NCBI GenBank assembly: GCA_015068395.1
Contig: SVKP01000093.1
Span: 1-53,210, forward strand
Reading direction: 5' to 3'
Length of the DNA: 53,210 nt
Source: Oscillospiraceae bacterium
Lineage (GTDB): Bacteria; Bacillota; Clostridia; Oscillospirales; Oscillospiraceae
This document shows, in pieces, positions 1 through 7,363 of this stretch (its first letter is position 1; each line of letters begins with the position of its first letter). The position numbers and the translations under genes are program-made. Under the pieces are notes generated by a model. That model was not told the origin of the DNA. It did no database searches and was given only the letters and a program-made list of their open reading frames with translations.

Positions 1-170
1 ACGGACGAGATAAACGCTGAAAGCATCTAAGCGTGAAACTCCCCCTAAGATGAGACCGCTCATCCTATAAGGAGTAAGGGCACAAATAGACGATTTGTTT
101 GATAGGCCGGAGGTGGAAGCACAGTAATGTGTGTAGCTGACCGGTACTAATCGCCCGAGGGCTTGACCTA
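1..170 (+). rRNA. rrl: 23S ribosomal RNA, 3' end (partial)
   Basis: The window opens inside the last ~170 nt of a 23S rRNA gene. The conserved 3' segments are visible, including GGTGGAAGCACAGTAATGTG, the GGTACTAATCG-like stretch near 141-152 and GAGGGCTTGACC near 157-168, where mature 23S normally ends. The exact 3' end (about 168-172) is inferred from family knowledge because the 5' partner strand is outside the window. Confidence 0.95.
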
Positions 171-273
171 CAATTTATGCAGGCAATGCCTTACTTCTTC
201 GCTGATCTTCCCTTTGTTCGGTTTTCAGGGTATAACCCTGAAAAAGATAGTCGGAGCTGATGCTCCGGCAGCA
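171..273 (+). other. 23S-5S internal spacer with two hairpins
   Basis: About 100 nt between 23S and 5S without a tRNA. It holds two self-complementary stretches: TTTTCAGGGT-ATA-ACCCTGAAAA (about 221-244), and CGGAGC-TGAT-GCTCCG just before the 5S gene (252-267). They could be processing stems or a weak internal terminator; the sequence alone does not decide. Confidence 0.6.
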
Positions 274-388
<115 letters not shown>

Positions 389-390
389 AC

Positions 391-430
391 AAAAAGAACG
401 AACACCGAAAAGGTGTTCGTTCTTTTTGTG
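391..430. terminator. Bidirectional terminator after 5S rRNA
   Basis: A perfect 16-bp stem (391-406 with 412-427) around a 5-nt loop. The outer arms are A5 and T5 runs, so it can work in both directions. It ends the rRNA operon on the plus strand and the HAD/EamA/PrsW/barstar/barnase operon arriving on the minus strand (last stop codon at 444). Confidence 0.9.
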
Positions 431-443
431 TTGATTACATGGC

Positions 444-1154
444 TTACGACAAATCGCGGAGCCACCTTTGCAGTTTTGCATAGCCGCCGTTGGTCCAGCG
501 CGTGATATCCGCTTCCTGCTTGTTAATCAGGCAATCCGTGAGCAGAAAGACGCGCATTCCGAGCTTCTCCGCCGGCATATCCTCGCCGACGTCGTTGCCA
601 ACCATGACGCATTCCTCAGGGGATACGCCGAGCTTGTCCGTGATCTCGCGATAATAGCCGAGGTCAGGCTTGCAATAGTGGCTGGTTTCATAGGACGTAA
701 TCAGCTCGACGGAGGATGGATCGACGCCCGCCCAGCGCAGGCGGCTCTCCATAGCGAAGAGAGGGAAAATCGGCTCAGTGGCAATGACGACGGGATATTC
801 CAGCTCACGGCAGAGCTCGACGGTCGCCTTTGCCTCGGGCGTATAGCCGCAGGTGGAGGAGATCCGCTGGAAATCCACGGCGTAGAAATCCTCGAAGATC
901 GGACGGTCCTTGAGGACACGCTCGCCTGTGACTCTGGCGAAGTGCTCCCAGAACAGCTCCTCATTGGTATGTGTGCCGTCGTTTGTCTGGGTGGCGGTGA
1001 TACCGGCATTGATGCCGTCGATCAGCGCTTCCGGCTCATAACCATAGGGGAGCATCTTTTTTGTCAGGACCTTGAAGTAAGTGCGGGCAAAAACGCCGCC
1101 GTCCATGGGCAAGAGTGTTCCATCCATGTCAAAAAATATGTATTTGGGTTTCAT
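444..1154 (-). CDS. HAD-superfamily hydrolase (phosphatase-like)
   Basis: A 236-residue protein. The N-terminal FFDMDGTLL carries the nucleophile aspartate and the DxD acid/base pair of HAD phosphatases (residues about 8-16). Near residues 180-190 MVGNDVGEDM is the acidic motif IV that binds magnesium, preceded by a lysine in HYCKPD as motif III. The region between the two motifs is a helical cap. This predicts a cytoplasmic phosphomonoesterase of unknown substrate. It is the last gene of a five-gene minus-strand operon; its ATG overlaps the stop of the EamA gene by 4 bp (ATGA), implying coupled translation. Nothing in the sequence links its substrate to the RNase/inhibitor pair at the head of the operon. 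Confidence 0.85.
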   Translation of the reverse strand: MKPKYIFFDMDGTLLPMDGGVFARTYFKVLTKKMLPYGYEPEALIDGINAGITATQTNDGTHTNEELFWEHFARVTGERVLKDRPIFEDFYAVDFQRISSTCGYTPEAKATVELCRELEYPVVIATEPIFPLFAMESRLRWAGVDPSSVELITSYETSHYCKPDLGYYREITDKLGVSPEECVMVGNDVGEDMPAEKLGMRVFLLTDCLINKQEADITRWTNGGYAKLQRWLRDLS

Positions 1155-2041
1155 ACGGGTTTCTCCTTACCTTTCTTTTGTGTCTCCATCATGACAGCGG
1201 CGCAGAGGATCAAAACCGCGCCGAGCGCCTGCAGGGCGGTCATCGGTTCGCGAAGCAAAAGCGCGGATAGAACCACGGCGATTGCGGGGTCCAGATAGCT
1301 GAAAAGAGCCAACGTATGCGCGGGAAGCGTGTCCGTAGAGGCAAAGTAGAGGGAATATGCCAGACCTGTATGGACCAGGCCTGCGACAAGCAATAGAATG
1401 AAAGTGCGCGGCGTGAGACTTACCTGTGCCAGTTCGCCCGTAAAAAGGACGTATGGGATCAGGACTACGCCCGCGGCGCCGAGCTGAAGGATCGTCCTGT
1501 CAAATCCGCTGACGCCGCTGATGCGCTTGTTGATTAGTACGACTGAGGCGTAGAGCACCGCGGCGCCGAGCGCGCAGACGACGCCGCGCAGCTCCGATAA
1601 GCCGGCGCCGCCGTGTATCACATCCGAGACCAGTACCATGCCTAGAAGGGAGACGGCAACGCAGACGAGCTTGTGCGGCGTAAGCCGTTCGCGCAGGACA
1701 AACGGCGCAGCCAGGATCGTAAAGACCGGCGCCATATAATAACAGAGCGTCGCCGTGGCGACCGTGGTAAAACGGTAGGCTTCGAATAAAAGAATCCAGT
1801 TTACGGCAATCAGCACGCCGGAAATACACAGGCGCCACGCGTTTGCGCGGACTGCATCCCGCGAGAGCTTTTGCCTGCGGATACGCTGCAAAAGCAGCAG
1901 CATGAGCGTACCCGAAAGCCCTCGGAACATGGCGAGAAAGCCGGAGGGGACCGGAAGAAAGTAGCGCAGAACGCCGATTGTGCCGAAGATGCACATCGAC
2001 GCAACCAGAGAGAATCTGGCGCGTGCGAGATCATTTTTCAT
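1151..2041 (-). CDS. EamA/DMT-family membrane transporter
   Basis: A 296-residue, very hydrophobic protein with about ten membrane segments arranged as two similar halves, the usual EamA (drug/metabolite transporter) architecture. Typical elements are the first helix with GTIGVLRYF, helices ending in charged short loops, and a second half with an AGLVHTGLAYSLYF segment, plus AHTLALFSYLDPAIAVVLSA near residues 240-260, a hallmark of EamA carriers. The substrate cannot be deduced; family members move amino acids, metabolites or drugs. It overlaps the upstream PrsW-like gene and the downstream HAD gene by 4 bp each, so all three are probably translated as one coupled unit. Confidence 0.85.
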   Translation of the reverse strand: MKNDLARARFSLVASMCIFGTIGVLRYFLPVPSGFLAMFRGLSGTLMLLLLQRIRRQKLSRDAVRANAWRLCISGVLIAVNWILLFEAYRFTTVATATLCYYMAPVFTILAAPFVLRERLTPHKLVCVAVSLLGMVLVSDVIHGGAGLSELRGVVCALGAAVLYASVVLINKRISGVSGFDRTILQLGAAGVVLIPYVLFTGELAQVSLTPRTFILLLVAGLVHTGLAYSLYFASTDTLPAHTLALFSYLDPAIAVVLSALLLREPMTALQALGAVLILCAAVMMETQKKGKEKPV

Positions 2042-2808
2042 AAGGGCAGGTCTCCGTCAAAGGGCTCGGACCCGCCAAACGGCGTGATGGGCTCGTCTGT
2101 TGCCGATTCACGCTTGAGCGTGGAAAAGGAGAGATAGAACATGACGATGACAAATCCCAGAAAGAGCGCCGACGAAAGGCCAGAGCCGATCATCGCGCAG
2201 GCGTCGTAAAAACCGTGCAGAAAGACCGCGGTCAGATAGCCCTTTCGCAGGCAGCTGCGCGCGCCGTCTACATCGCCGAGGTTTGCCAGCAGCCGCGCGC
2301 GGCCGTACCAGACGCCCATAAAGACCGCGAACGACATGTGCCCGGGAATTGCGAGCAGCGCGCGCGGCAGCGCGACCGAGAGCCCATAGTTGAGCGTGTA
2401 CTGGACATTTTCAAGCGCGGCGAACCCAAGGGAAACAAACACGGAGTACACGACCCCGTCAAAGCGATAGTTGAATGCGGGATGGTTCCATGAGCGCAGC
2501 CGCAGGAAAAGGAGCTTCACGCCTTCCTCGGCAACAGCAATGATAAGAAACGCGAGAATAATAAAGTATACCGGGCTTGTGGCATCAATGAAAAGGTTGA
2601 GCAGATACTCCGCCATTCCCTCAAGCAGCGCCGCGCCCAGCGCCGCAATGCAGCCGGAAAGGAGCAGGGACCACAACAGGCCCGCGGGCTCCTTTTCGAC
2701 CGTGTCATGCCGATAAACGTAGCGTAAAAGCAGTAAAGCAGGAAGAAGCGCGGCGGCGAGATAGACGGCACCGGACAGCAGGTCCGGGACAGGAAAGTCA
2801 AAAAACAT
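2038..2808 (-). CDS. prsW: PrsW-family intramembrane metalloprotease-like protein
   Basis: A 256-residue membrane protein with about eight hydrophobic segments. The conserved blocks of the PrsW family appear in order: AEEGVKLL near residue 93, FDGVVYSVFVSLGFAALEN near 115-133, IPGHMSFAVFMG near 154 and LHGFYDAC near 198. The Glu and His residues in these blocks are the proposed metal ligands. In Bacillus subtilis, PrsW makes the first cut of the anti-sigma factor RsiW; here no anti-sigma gene is adjacent, so the target is unknown. The gene lies 3 bp after barstar and overlaps the EamA gene by 4 bp. The RBS GGAGGG is rather far (about 13 nt) from the ATG. Confidence 0.85.
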   Translation of the reverse strand: MFFDFPVPDLLSGAVYLAAALLPALLLLRYVYRHDTVEKEPAGLLWSLLLSGCIAALGAALLEGMAEYLLNLFIDATSPVYFIILAFLIIAVAEEGVKLLFLRLRSWNHPAFNYRFDGVVYSVFVSLGFAALENVQYTLNYGLSVALPRALLAIPGHMSFAVFMGVWYGRARLLANLGDVDGARSCLRKGYLTAVFLHGFYDACAMIGSGLSSALFLGFVIVMFYLSFSTLKRESATDEPITPFGGSEPFDGDLPL

Positions 2809-2811
2809 GGC

Positions 2812-3108
2812 TTATGCATTGCCCTCCGAAGCATAGGGCCCGTCCTCGATGGAGAGGCGCAGGCTGGAATTTTCCCCCGCCGCCTCACACAGCACGTTTT
2901 GCAGGATCTCGGCGTATACGCCGAGATGGGCGAACAGCTCGTCCGCATGGCGCACCACGATGTCGCAGGACTCGTGGAGCTCGGTCAGACAGTCAAAAAG
3001 CGCGTCCAGATTGCGCCCGTAGTATTCCGGGAGCGCAAGCTGCCTTGCCATCGCGTCGTGCAGTTCCTCGCGTGTGCGAATGGCGGCGCCGTCGATCAGA
3101 GCGTACAT
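2812..3108 (-). CDS. Barstar-family ribonuclease inhibitor
   Basis: A 98-residue protein, close to the 90 residues of Bacillus amyloliquefaciens barstar. The segment LPEYYGRNLDALFDCLTE (about 27-44) is the diagnostic barstar helix-loop that plugs the RNase active site; it contains the Tyr and Asp residues used for binding. It lacks a signal peptide, so it is cytoplasmic. It begins 2 bp after the barnase-like gene with a good RBS (GGGAGGA) and is therefore co-transcribed and made together with its presumed target. It should protect the cell from enzyme that fails to be exported. Confidence 0.92.
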   Translation of the reverse strand: MYALIDGAAIRTREELHDAMARQLALPEYYGRNLDALFDCLTELHESCDIVVRHADELFAHLGVYAEILQNVLCEAAGENSSLRLSIEDGPYASEGNA

Positions 3109-3110
3109 GG

Positions 3111-3779
3111 CTATTCCTCCCCGTAAAGCAGTTCAAAGGTTTGATAGTGGTCCTCGGTGTAGTAGATCAAGCCGTCGTTTGAGTAGACAATGCGTTTTGC
3201 GCCGCGGCTTTTCGCGCCCAGCGTGTCGACGTCGCATTCATTCCAGCGCCGTCCCTTGGCGGTGGGGAGCTGTCCCTCATAGTTGCCGAAGCGGTCCCCG
3301 CCGATACATTTCCCGGGAGCGTAGGGCTCCAGCGAGCCGCCGGGCCAGCCGAGGGCCTCCGCTTCCTTTTTTGTGATAAAGTTTCCCGGAAGATGCGCAT
3401 AGAGATGCAGGTACAGCGCCACATCCTCCCTGGAGGTATAGCTTCCGTCCTCGGGGAGCGTTTTTTCCTCTGCCTCGGACGGCGGCTCCGCCGTCTGCGC
3501 CGGTTCGTCTGCCGAGGGGGAGTCGGATGGCGGGGCTGTGCCGTTTTCGGGCGGCGACTGCGTCCCGCCCGGTGTAGACGCCCCGTCGACGGCGCTGCTG
3601 TCCGTTTCCGGGAGCAGCGTCAACTCCGGCAGGGGCTCGTCAGGCGTATCGTCAGGGATAAGCGTCAGCTCCGGCAGAGGCGCCTCGGGCGCAGCGGGAG
3701 CCTTTGCCCGGCACGCCGAGAGCGAGCAGAGCAGCAGAAACGCCAGCCATATGGAAAGATATCGTTTCATCGTTTTCAT
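3111..3779 (-). CDS. Lipoprotein-anchored barnase-type ribonuclease
   Basis: A 222-residue precursor. Residues 1-22 form a lipoprotein signal with lipobox LSAC, placing the lipidated cysteine at 23. Residues 24 to about 115 are a Pro/Glu/Ser/Asp-rich linker in which PLPELTL occurs twice. The C-terminal ~100 residues are a barnase (N1/T1) domain: APGKCIGGDRFGN, then Glu181 (barnase Glu73), Arg192 (Arg83), Arg196 (Arg87) and His211 in EDHYQTF (His102), so the catalytic set looks complete. It cleaves RNA, probably outside the membrane. Start: the first Met of MKTMKRY is chosen because the upstream part of the frame is not signal-like; no clear RBS exists, and ATG 3770 is an alternative. The barstar gene follows 2 bp later. 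Confidence 0.9.
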   Translation of the reverse strand: MKTMKRYLSIWLAFLLLCSLSACRAKAPAAPEAPLPELTLIPDDTPDEPLPELTLLPETDSSAVDGASTPGGTQSPPENGTAPPSDSPSADEPAQTAEPPSEAEEKTLPEDGSYTSREDVALYLHLYAHLPGNFITKKEAEALGWPGGSLEPYAPGKCIGGDRFGNYEGQLPTAKGRRWNECDVDTLGAKSRGAKRIVYSNDGLIYYTEDHYQTFELLYGEE

Positions 3780-3786
3780 ACTGCCT

Positions 3787-3815
3787 ATTTTACCACGACA
3801 CGTGAAAAATAAAAA
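3787..3815 (-). promoter_or_regulatory. Possible extended -10 promoter for the barnase operon
   Basis: Read on the minus strand: TGG-TAAAAT, an extended -10 box (3787-3795), with a weak -35 TTTTTA at 3810-3815 and a 17-bp spacer. Transcription would begin near 3780, essentially at the start codon, so the mRNA would be leaderless or nearly so, consistent with the missing RBS. Tentative. Confidence 0.35.
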
Positions 3816-3867
3816 GAAGCAATTTACACGGAAAACGGCGAGAATGCCGGAATGGAAAAGGCGAAGA

Positions 3868-3896
3868 TTGACAGCGGGCGGACGAAGGCATAAACT
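3868..3896 (+). promoter_or_regulatory. SigmaA-type promoter for the dipeptidase unit
   Basis: TTGACA (3868-3873), 17-bp spacer, TAAACT (3891-3896). The -35 is perfect consensus. The predicted transcript starts near 3903, giving a leader of about 105 nt before the dipeptidase, within which a small RBS-preceded ORF begins at 3928. Confidence 0.65.
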
Positions 3897-3927
3897 AAGG
3901 GAGGAAAACTGAGACGGAGGCAATGGA

Positions 3928-4011
3928 ATGGCACAAAACGAACTTCAAATGCTCTTGCCTGTGATGACGCGATGCGGGTCTATACGAAGGACCTTGGAGG
4001 TGGGTAGATGA
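3928..4011 (+). CDS. Candidate 27-residue small protein or leader peptide
   Basis: ATG at 3928 follows GGAGG (3916-3920) with an ideal 7-nt spacing. The frame runs 27 codons and ends in TGA 4009-4011, which overlaps the dipeptidase ATG 4008-4010 (ATGA). The peptide begins MAQNELQMLLPVM and ends in a basic stretch (IRRTLEVGR); it is not a membrane helix and matches no family I recognise. The last codons contain the dipeptidase RBS (GGAGGTG, 3996-4002), so translating this ORF would pass through and expose that RBS. It may be a real small protein or only a coupling/leader device. Not long enough to judge by composition. Confidence 0.4.
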   Translation: MAQNELQMLLPVMTRCGSIRRTLEVGR

Positions 4012-4943
4012 ACGCGATACCATACTTTGACGCACACTGCGATACGATCAGCCGCTGCGCAAGGGACGGCAGGTCTCTGCGCGGAAACGAGGGGCATCTC
4101 GATTTGCAGCGGCTTTCCGAATTTGGCAAAGCGGCGCAGTTCTTTGCAATCTTTCATCATCTCAGCCGAGCGCCGGCGGATGGGATGTTCGCGGTCTGCC
4201 GCCGTCAGCGAGACATTTTTGCGCGCGAGCTGGAGGAAAACGCGGACCTTGCCGTCCAGTGCCGCACGGCGGCGGAGGTCCGCTCCGCGAACGACGGCGG
4301 GCGGGTCGCGGCGATCCTCTCCTGCGAGGGCGCGGAGCTGCTGAACTGCGACCCGGAGAAGCTGGACTGGGCGCGCGACGTGGGAATCCGCGCGGTGAAC
4401 CTCACCTGGAACCACGCCAATTTCTTTTGCGGCTCACATCAAAGCGAGCAGGACCGTGGCCTCAACGATCTGGGACGCGCATTTGTCGAGCGCGCGCAGG
4501 CGTATGGCATTCTGATCGACGTGTCCCACTGCTCGGACGCGGCGTTCTGGGACCTCATTCGGATCACGCATGCGCCGGTGATCGCAACGCATTCCAACGC
4601 GCGCTCGGTCTGCGCGCATACGCGGAACCTCACGGACGACATGATCCGCGCTGTCGTGGACACGGGCGGCTTCGTGGGTCTCAACCTCTACGCGGAGTTT
4701 GTGTCGGAGGGGGAGAGCGCGTCGCTGGACGACCTTATGCGCCACCTGGACCGCTTCCTCTCGCTCGGCGCGGCGAAGCACGTCGGGCTTGGCTGCGATC
4801 TGGACGGCTGTTCAACGCTGGCGGGAGGGCTGCGCGGTGTGCAGGACATGCCGCTGCTGTGGGACGCGCTGCGGCGGCACGGCTTTGACGAGGCGCTGTG
4901 CGAGGATATCTTCTACAACAACCTTCTGCGCGTGCTCGGATGA
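4008..4943 (+). CDS. Membrane dipeptidase (renal dipeptidase) family, peptidase M19
   Basis: A 311-residue cytoplasmic metalloenzyme of the amidohydrolase fold. Visible metal ligands are His and Asp of FDAHCDT (about 7-13), Glu of SCEGAEL (about 105-111), His of DVSHCSD (about 170) and the ATHSNARSVCAHTRNLTDD block (about 191-209). GLGCDLDG near residue 263 carries the final Asp. The family hydrolyses dipeptides, including D-amino-acid-containing ones in bacteria; the physiological substrate here is unknown. RBS GGAGGTG lies at 3996-4002. Translation may be coupled to the overlapping 27-codon ORF. No signal peptide is visible, as is usual for bacterial members. Confidence 0.9.
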   Translation: MNAIPYFDAHCDTISRCARDGRSLRGNEGHLDLQRLSEFGKAAQFFAIFHHLSRAPADGMFAVCRRQRDIFARELEENADLAVQCRTAAEVRSANDGGRVAAILSCEGAELLNCDPEKLDWARDVGIRAVNLTWNHANFFCGSHQSEQDRGLNDLGRAFVERAQAYGILIDVSHCSDAAFWDLIRITHAPVIATHSNARSVCAHTRNLTDDMIRAVVDTGGFVGLNLYAEFVSEGESASLDDLMRHLDRFLSLGAAKHVGLGCDLDGCSTLAGGLRGVQDMPLLWDALRRHGFDEALCEDIFYNNLLRVLG

Positions 4944-4960
4944 CCCGGACAAGAATAAGG

Positions 4961-5008
4961 ATGATCCCCACTATGGCTTCTTGACGCCATGGTGGGGATC
5001 ATTTTTGT
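4961..5008. terminator. Bidirectional terminator
   Basis: ATGATCCCCACTATGGC at 4961-4977 pairs with GCCATGGTGGGGATCAT at 4985-5001, followed by TTTTTG on the plus strand. It separates the convergent dipeptidase and nitroreductase genes and ends the dipeptidase transcript. Confidence 0.85.
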
Positions 5009-5014
5009 ATTGTG

Positions 5015-5563
5015 TTAACCGCCGATGAAGCGAATCAGCTCGCCGGCGCTCTTGCGCGCCGGGGCGGCGGGGTTTTCGGCGGGGTAGCCCATCGCAATCA
5101 GGCAGGACGCCGCCTGCGTCGAGGGGAGGTTGACCGCCTCGGCAACCTTCTTCGCGTCAAATACGCCGAGGATGCAGGTACCGACGCCCAGCTCGTGCGC
5201 GGCAAGGCAGAAGGTCTGCGCCGAGATACCGGCGTCAAACGACTCCCAATGCGTGCCCATGGCGGTGGAGAACGAACCGTCGCGCTCATAGCCGGAGTGC
5301 TTGACGACGATGGACTGGACCGCCAGCACGTTGCAGTTCAACAAAATGGCGGTGTTGTGCGTAAAGCCAAGAACGCATTCATTCGCCAGCTTTTCGATCA
5401 ACGCGCGGTCCGTAACCAGAGTATAGCGCGCGACCTGCGTATTTTTCCATGACGGGGCGTAAGCGGCAAGCGCCACGATCTGCTCAAGCGTTTCCCGGGT
5501 GATCGACTGGCCCGTATAGCGGCGGATGCTGCGGCGGCCCCGAATACAATCCTTTGTGTCCAT
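5015..5563 (-). CDS. Nitroreductase-family flavoprotein
   Basis: A 182-residue protein that opens with MDTKDCIRGRRSIRRYTG, the classic FMN-phosphate-binding N-terminus of NAD(P)H nitroreductases; APSWKNTQ (about 32-40) is a second conserved block, and GVGTCILGVF (about 125) forms the late flavin loop. It likely catalyses two-electron reduction of quinones or nitro compounds with FMN in the cytoplasm. ATG 5563 is chosen because AAGGAG lies 8 nt upstream; the ATG two codons earlier (5569) would be only 2 nt from that RBS. The frame stays open much further upstream, but that part lies within an inverted-repeat element. The promoter was not identified and may lie within or beyond that element. 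Confidence 0.88.
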   Translation of the reverse strand: MDTKDCIRGRRSIRRYTGQSITRETLEQIVALAAYAPSWKNTQVARYTLVTDRALIEKLANECVLGFTHNTAILLNCNVLAVQSIVVKHSGYERDGSFSTAMGTHWESFDAGISAQTFCLAAHELGVGTCILGVFDAKKVAEAVNLPSTQAASCLIAMGYPAENPAAPARKSAGELIRFIGG

Positions 5564-5591
5564 ATCCATGCGCTCCTTGCTGTTTTCGTAG

Positions 5592-5752
5592 GGAACCGCT
5601 GAATAAATCCCTGCGCACGCCTCGACGGCATCTTTTCCGCTCGCCTGTGTTGCAAAAGCCTTGAAATACACAAAGTATTCCCGCGGCTTTTGCCCTTGAC
5701 GAGCAAAAAATCTGCTTGTCAATTCGCACACGTTGATTGAATCAGCAGTTCC
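5592..5752. repeat. Inverted-repeat element, copy A (~161 bp)
   Basis: The ends GGAACCGCTGAATAAAT (5592-5608) and ATTGAATCAGCAGTTCC (5736-5752) are 17-bp imperfect inverted repeats with 3 mismatches. On the minus strand the interior contains GCAGATTTTTTGCTCGTCAAGG, which matches the core GCAGATTTTTCGTCAGGCAA of copies at 30379 and 40649. Length and end structure match those copies although the terminal sequences differ. No coding capacity of its own is apparent. Confidence 0.6.
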
Positions 5753-5837
5753 GTAGATTATCGTAAAGATAATTCTACATAAAAAATGTAATTCTGTCAA
5801 CCATTTTGCGGAAAAATGTCGAAACCCCTGCGCGTGG

Positions 5838-5866
5838 TCATAAGCTCGTCCTCCACGGCATAGATT
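5838..5866 (+). promoter_or_regulatory. SigmaE-like promoter of the spoIIIA operon
   Basis: TCATAAG (5838-5844) and CATAGATT (5859-5866) separated by 14 bp resemble the SigmaE consensus (KMATATT, 14 bp, CATACAMT), with 5/7 and 6/8 matches. In Bacillus subtilis the spoIIIA operon is transcribed by SigmaE in the mother cell. No good SigmaA promoter is seen in this gap. Confidence 0.5.
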
Positions 5867-5893
5867 GGAGCATCACAAAGGAGGCTGAGAGGC

Positions 5894-6841
5894 ATGGAAA
5901 ACGATCGTATCCGCCGGTACGAGCAGGCGGCGGAGCTGCTGCCGCCAAGGCTGCGCAGGCTTGCGATGCAGCTGTCGGACGCAAGAAAGGAGCGGGTGGA
6001 GGAGCTTCGGCTCCGAGTGCGCCATCCCTTGACGGTGCTCACGGACGAGGGGGAGCTCTCCGTCGCCGCGGCGGACCGGGACGCGTTGGTGACGGGCGAG
6101 GACTTGGAGCAGATGATCGCGGGGGTGACGGAGTTTTCACGTTATGCGTCCGCGGAGAGCCTGCGCCGGGGCTATCTGACTGTGCGCGGTGGGTTTCGGC
6201 TCGGCGTTTGCGGCACGGCTGTGCTGCGCGACGGCGAGGTCTGCAACCTCAAGGACTACTCCAGCCTTGCGCTGCGCATCGTGCAGGAGCGGATCGGGAT
6301 CGCTGCGGACGTCGTGCCGCGTCTGTTTGACGGCGAGCGGTTCCAGAGCACGCTGATCCTCTCGCCGCCGGGGGGCGGAAAGACCACGCTGCTGCGCGAT
6401 TTGATACGCTGTCTGTCTCTTGGAAGCGACACGCACCGCCCCATGCGCGTTGCCGTGATCGACGAGCGCGGCGAGCTTGCGGTCTCATACCGCGGCGCAG
6501 CGCAGATGGAGCTGGGCAGCCATACCGACGTGCTGGATGGGTGCCCGAAGGCAGTCGGCATCGAGATGGCGCTTCGCGCGATGCGGCCGCAGGTCATCGC
6601 CATTGACGAGCTTGCGTCAGAGGCTGACGCCGCGGCGGTATGCACGGCGGCAAACTGCGGTGTGGGACTGGCTGCGACAGCGCACGCGTCGGATATGGAG
6701 GAGCTGATGAAAAGACAGCTGTGGCGCACTCTGCGCGAGAGCGGCGTCTTTGCCCGTACCGTGCGGATCGAGGGCGCGGGCGGAGACAGGCGCTATGCCG
6801 TGGAGGCTTTGCCGTGCTGCGATGGCTTGGCGCGGGATTGA
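5894..6841 (+). CDS. spoIIIAA: Stage III sporulation protein AA (ATPase)
   Basis: A 315-residue soluble ATPase. The Walker A motif SPPGGGKTTLL lies at about residues 155-165, the Walker B-like VAVIDERGEL at about 188-197, and a second acidic block QVIAIDELASEADAAAV at about 232-248. SpoIIIAA resembles secretion ATPases and is thought to energise the SpoIIIA-SpoIIQ channel between mother cell and forespore. Length matches the family (~307 in B. subtilis). RBS AGGAGG precedes the ATG. First gene of an eight-gene operon; the spoIIIAB start overlaps its 3' end by 28 bp. Confidence 0.97.
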   Translation: MENDRIRRYEQAAELLPPRLRRLAMQLSDARKERVEELRLRVRHPLTVLTDEGELSVAAADRDALVTGEDLEQMIAGVTEFSRYASAESLRRGYLTVRGGFRLGVCGTAVLRDGEVCNLKDYSSLALRIVQERIGIAADVVPRLFDGERFQSTLILSPPGGGKTTLLRDLIRCLSLGSDTHRPMRVAVIDERGELAVSYRGAAQMELGSHTDVLDGCPKAVGIEMALRAMRPQVIAIDELASEADAAAVCTAANCGVGLAATAHASDMEELMKRQLWRTLRESGVFARTVRIEGAGGDRRYAVEALPCCDGLARD

Positions 6842-7302
6842 TCCTCTGCGGCGGGGTTCTGACGAGCGCTGAGCTGCTGAAGGCAAGGCGAAGCGCGCAG
6901 CGGACGCGTTTGGCGCTGATGGAGGCGTTTGCGTCGATGGAATCAGAGATCCGCCTGCTGCTCACTCCGCTTCCGGTGCTGCTCCGGCAATGCGGCGCGG
7001 GGAATGCGGGCGCTTTTTTCACGCGGGTATCGCAGGCGCTCTCGTCAGGTGAAATGCTTGCAGCAGCTTGGCGGGACGCTGCGGACGCGCTGCCACTGCC
7101 GGAGGACGAGCGGACACAGCTCGCGGCAATGGGACAAAGGCTTGGCGGAACGGAGGAGAGCGCCTGCGCGGCGCTGTCGCTCGCGGCGTCTGCCCTGCGG
7201 CGGAGCTATGAGCGCGCAGAGGCAAAAAACGGGGAATATGAGCGCCTTATCACATCGATTTGCATAGGAATGAGTCTATTTCTTGTGGTCCTTTTACTGT
7301 GA
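6814..7302 (+). CDS. spoIIIAB: Stage III sporulation protein AB
   Basis: A 162-residue protein (171 in B. subtilis). It starts with a hydrophobic N-terminal helix (WLGAGLILCGGVLTSAELL), has a helical soluble middle with two paired-domain-like segments resembling type II secretion protein F, and ends with a C-terminal membrane helix (ICIGMSLFLVVLLL). The GTG start at 6814 is chosen because GGAGG at 6802-6806 sits 7 nt upstream, and residues upstream in the same frame are shadow sequence of spoIIIAA. It is a component of the mother-cell SpoIIIA complex. Overlap with spoIIIAA suggests coupled translation. Confidence 0.93.
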   Translation: MLRWLGAGLILCGGVLTSAELLKARRSAQRTRLALMEAFASMESEIRLLLTPLPVLLRQCGAGNAGAFFTRVSQALSSGEMLAAAWRDAADALPLPEDERTQLAAMGQRLGGTEESACAALSLAASALRRSYERAEAKNGEYERLITSICIGMSLFLVVLLL

Positions 7303-7363
7303 GCAAAAACGGAAAAATAACGGTAGATACGAAAGTAATACTGCTTTACATAGGTGGTAATGA

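Noticed and set aside
171-273. A tRNA gene in the 23S-5S spacer
   Set aside because: The spacer is too short and shows only simple hairpins, with no T-loop GTTCRA motif or acceptor stem.
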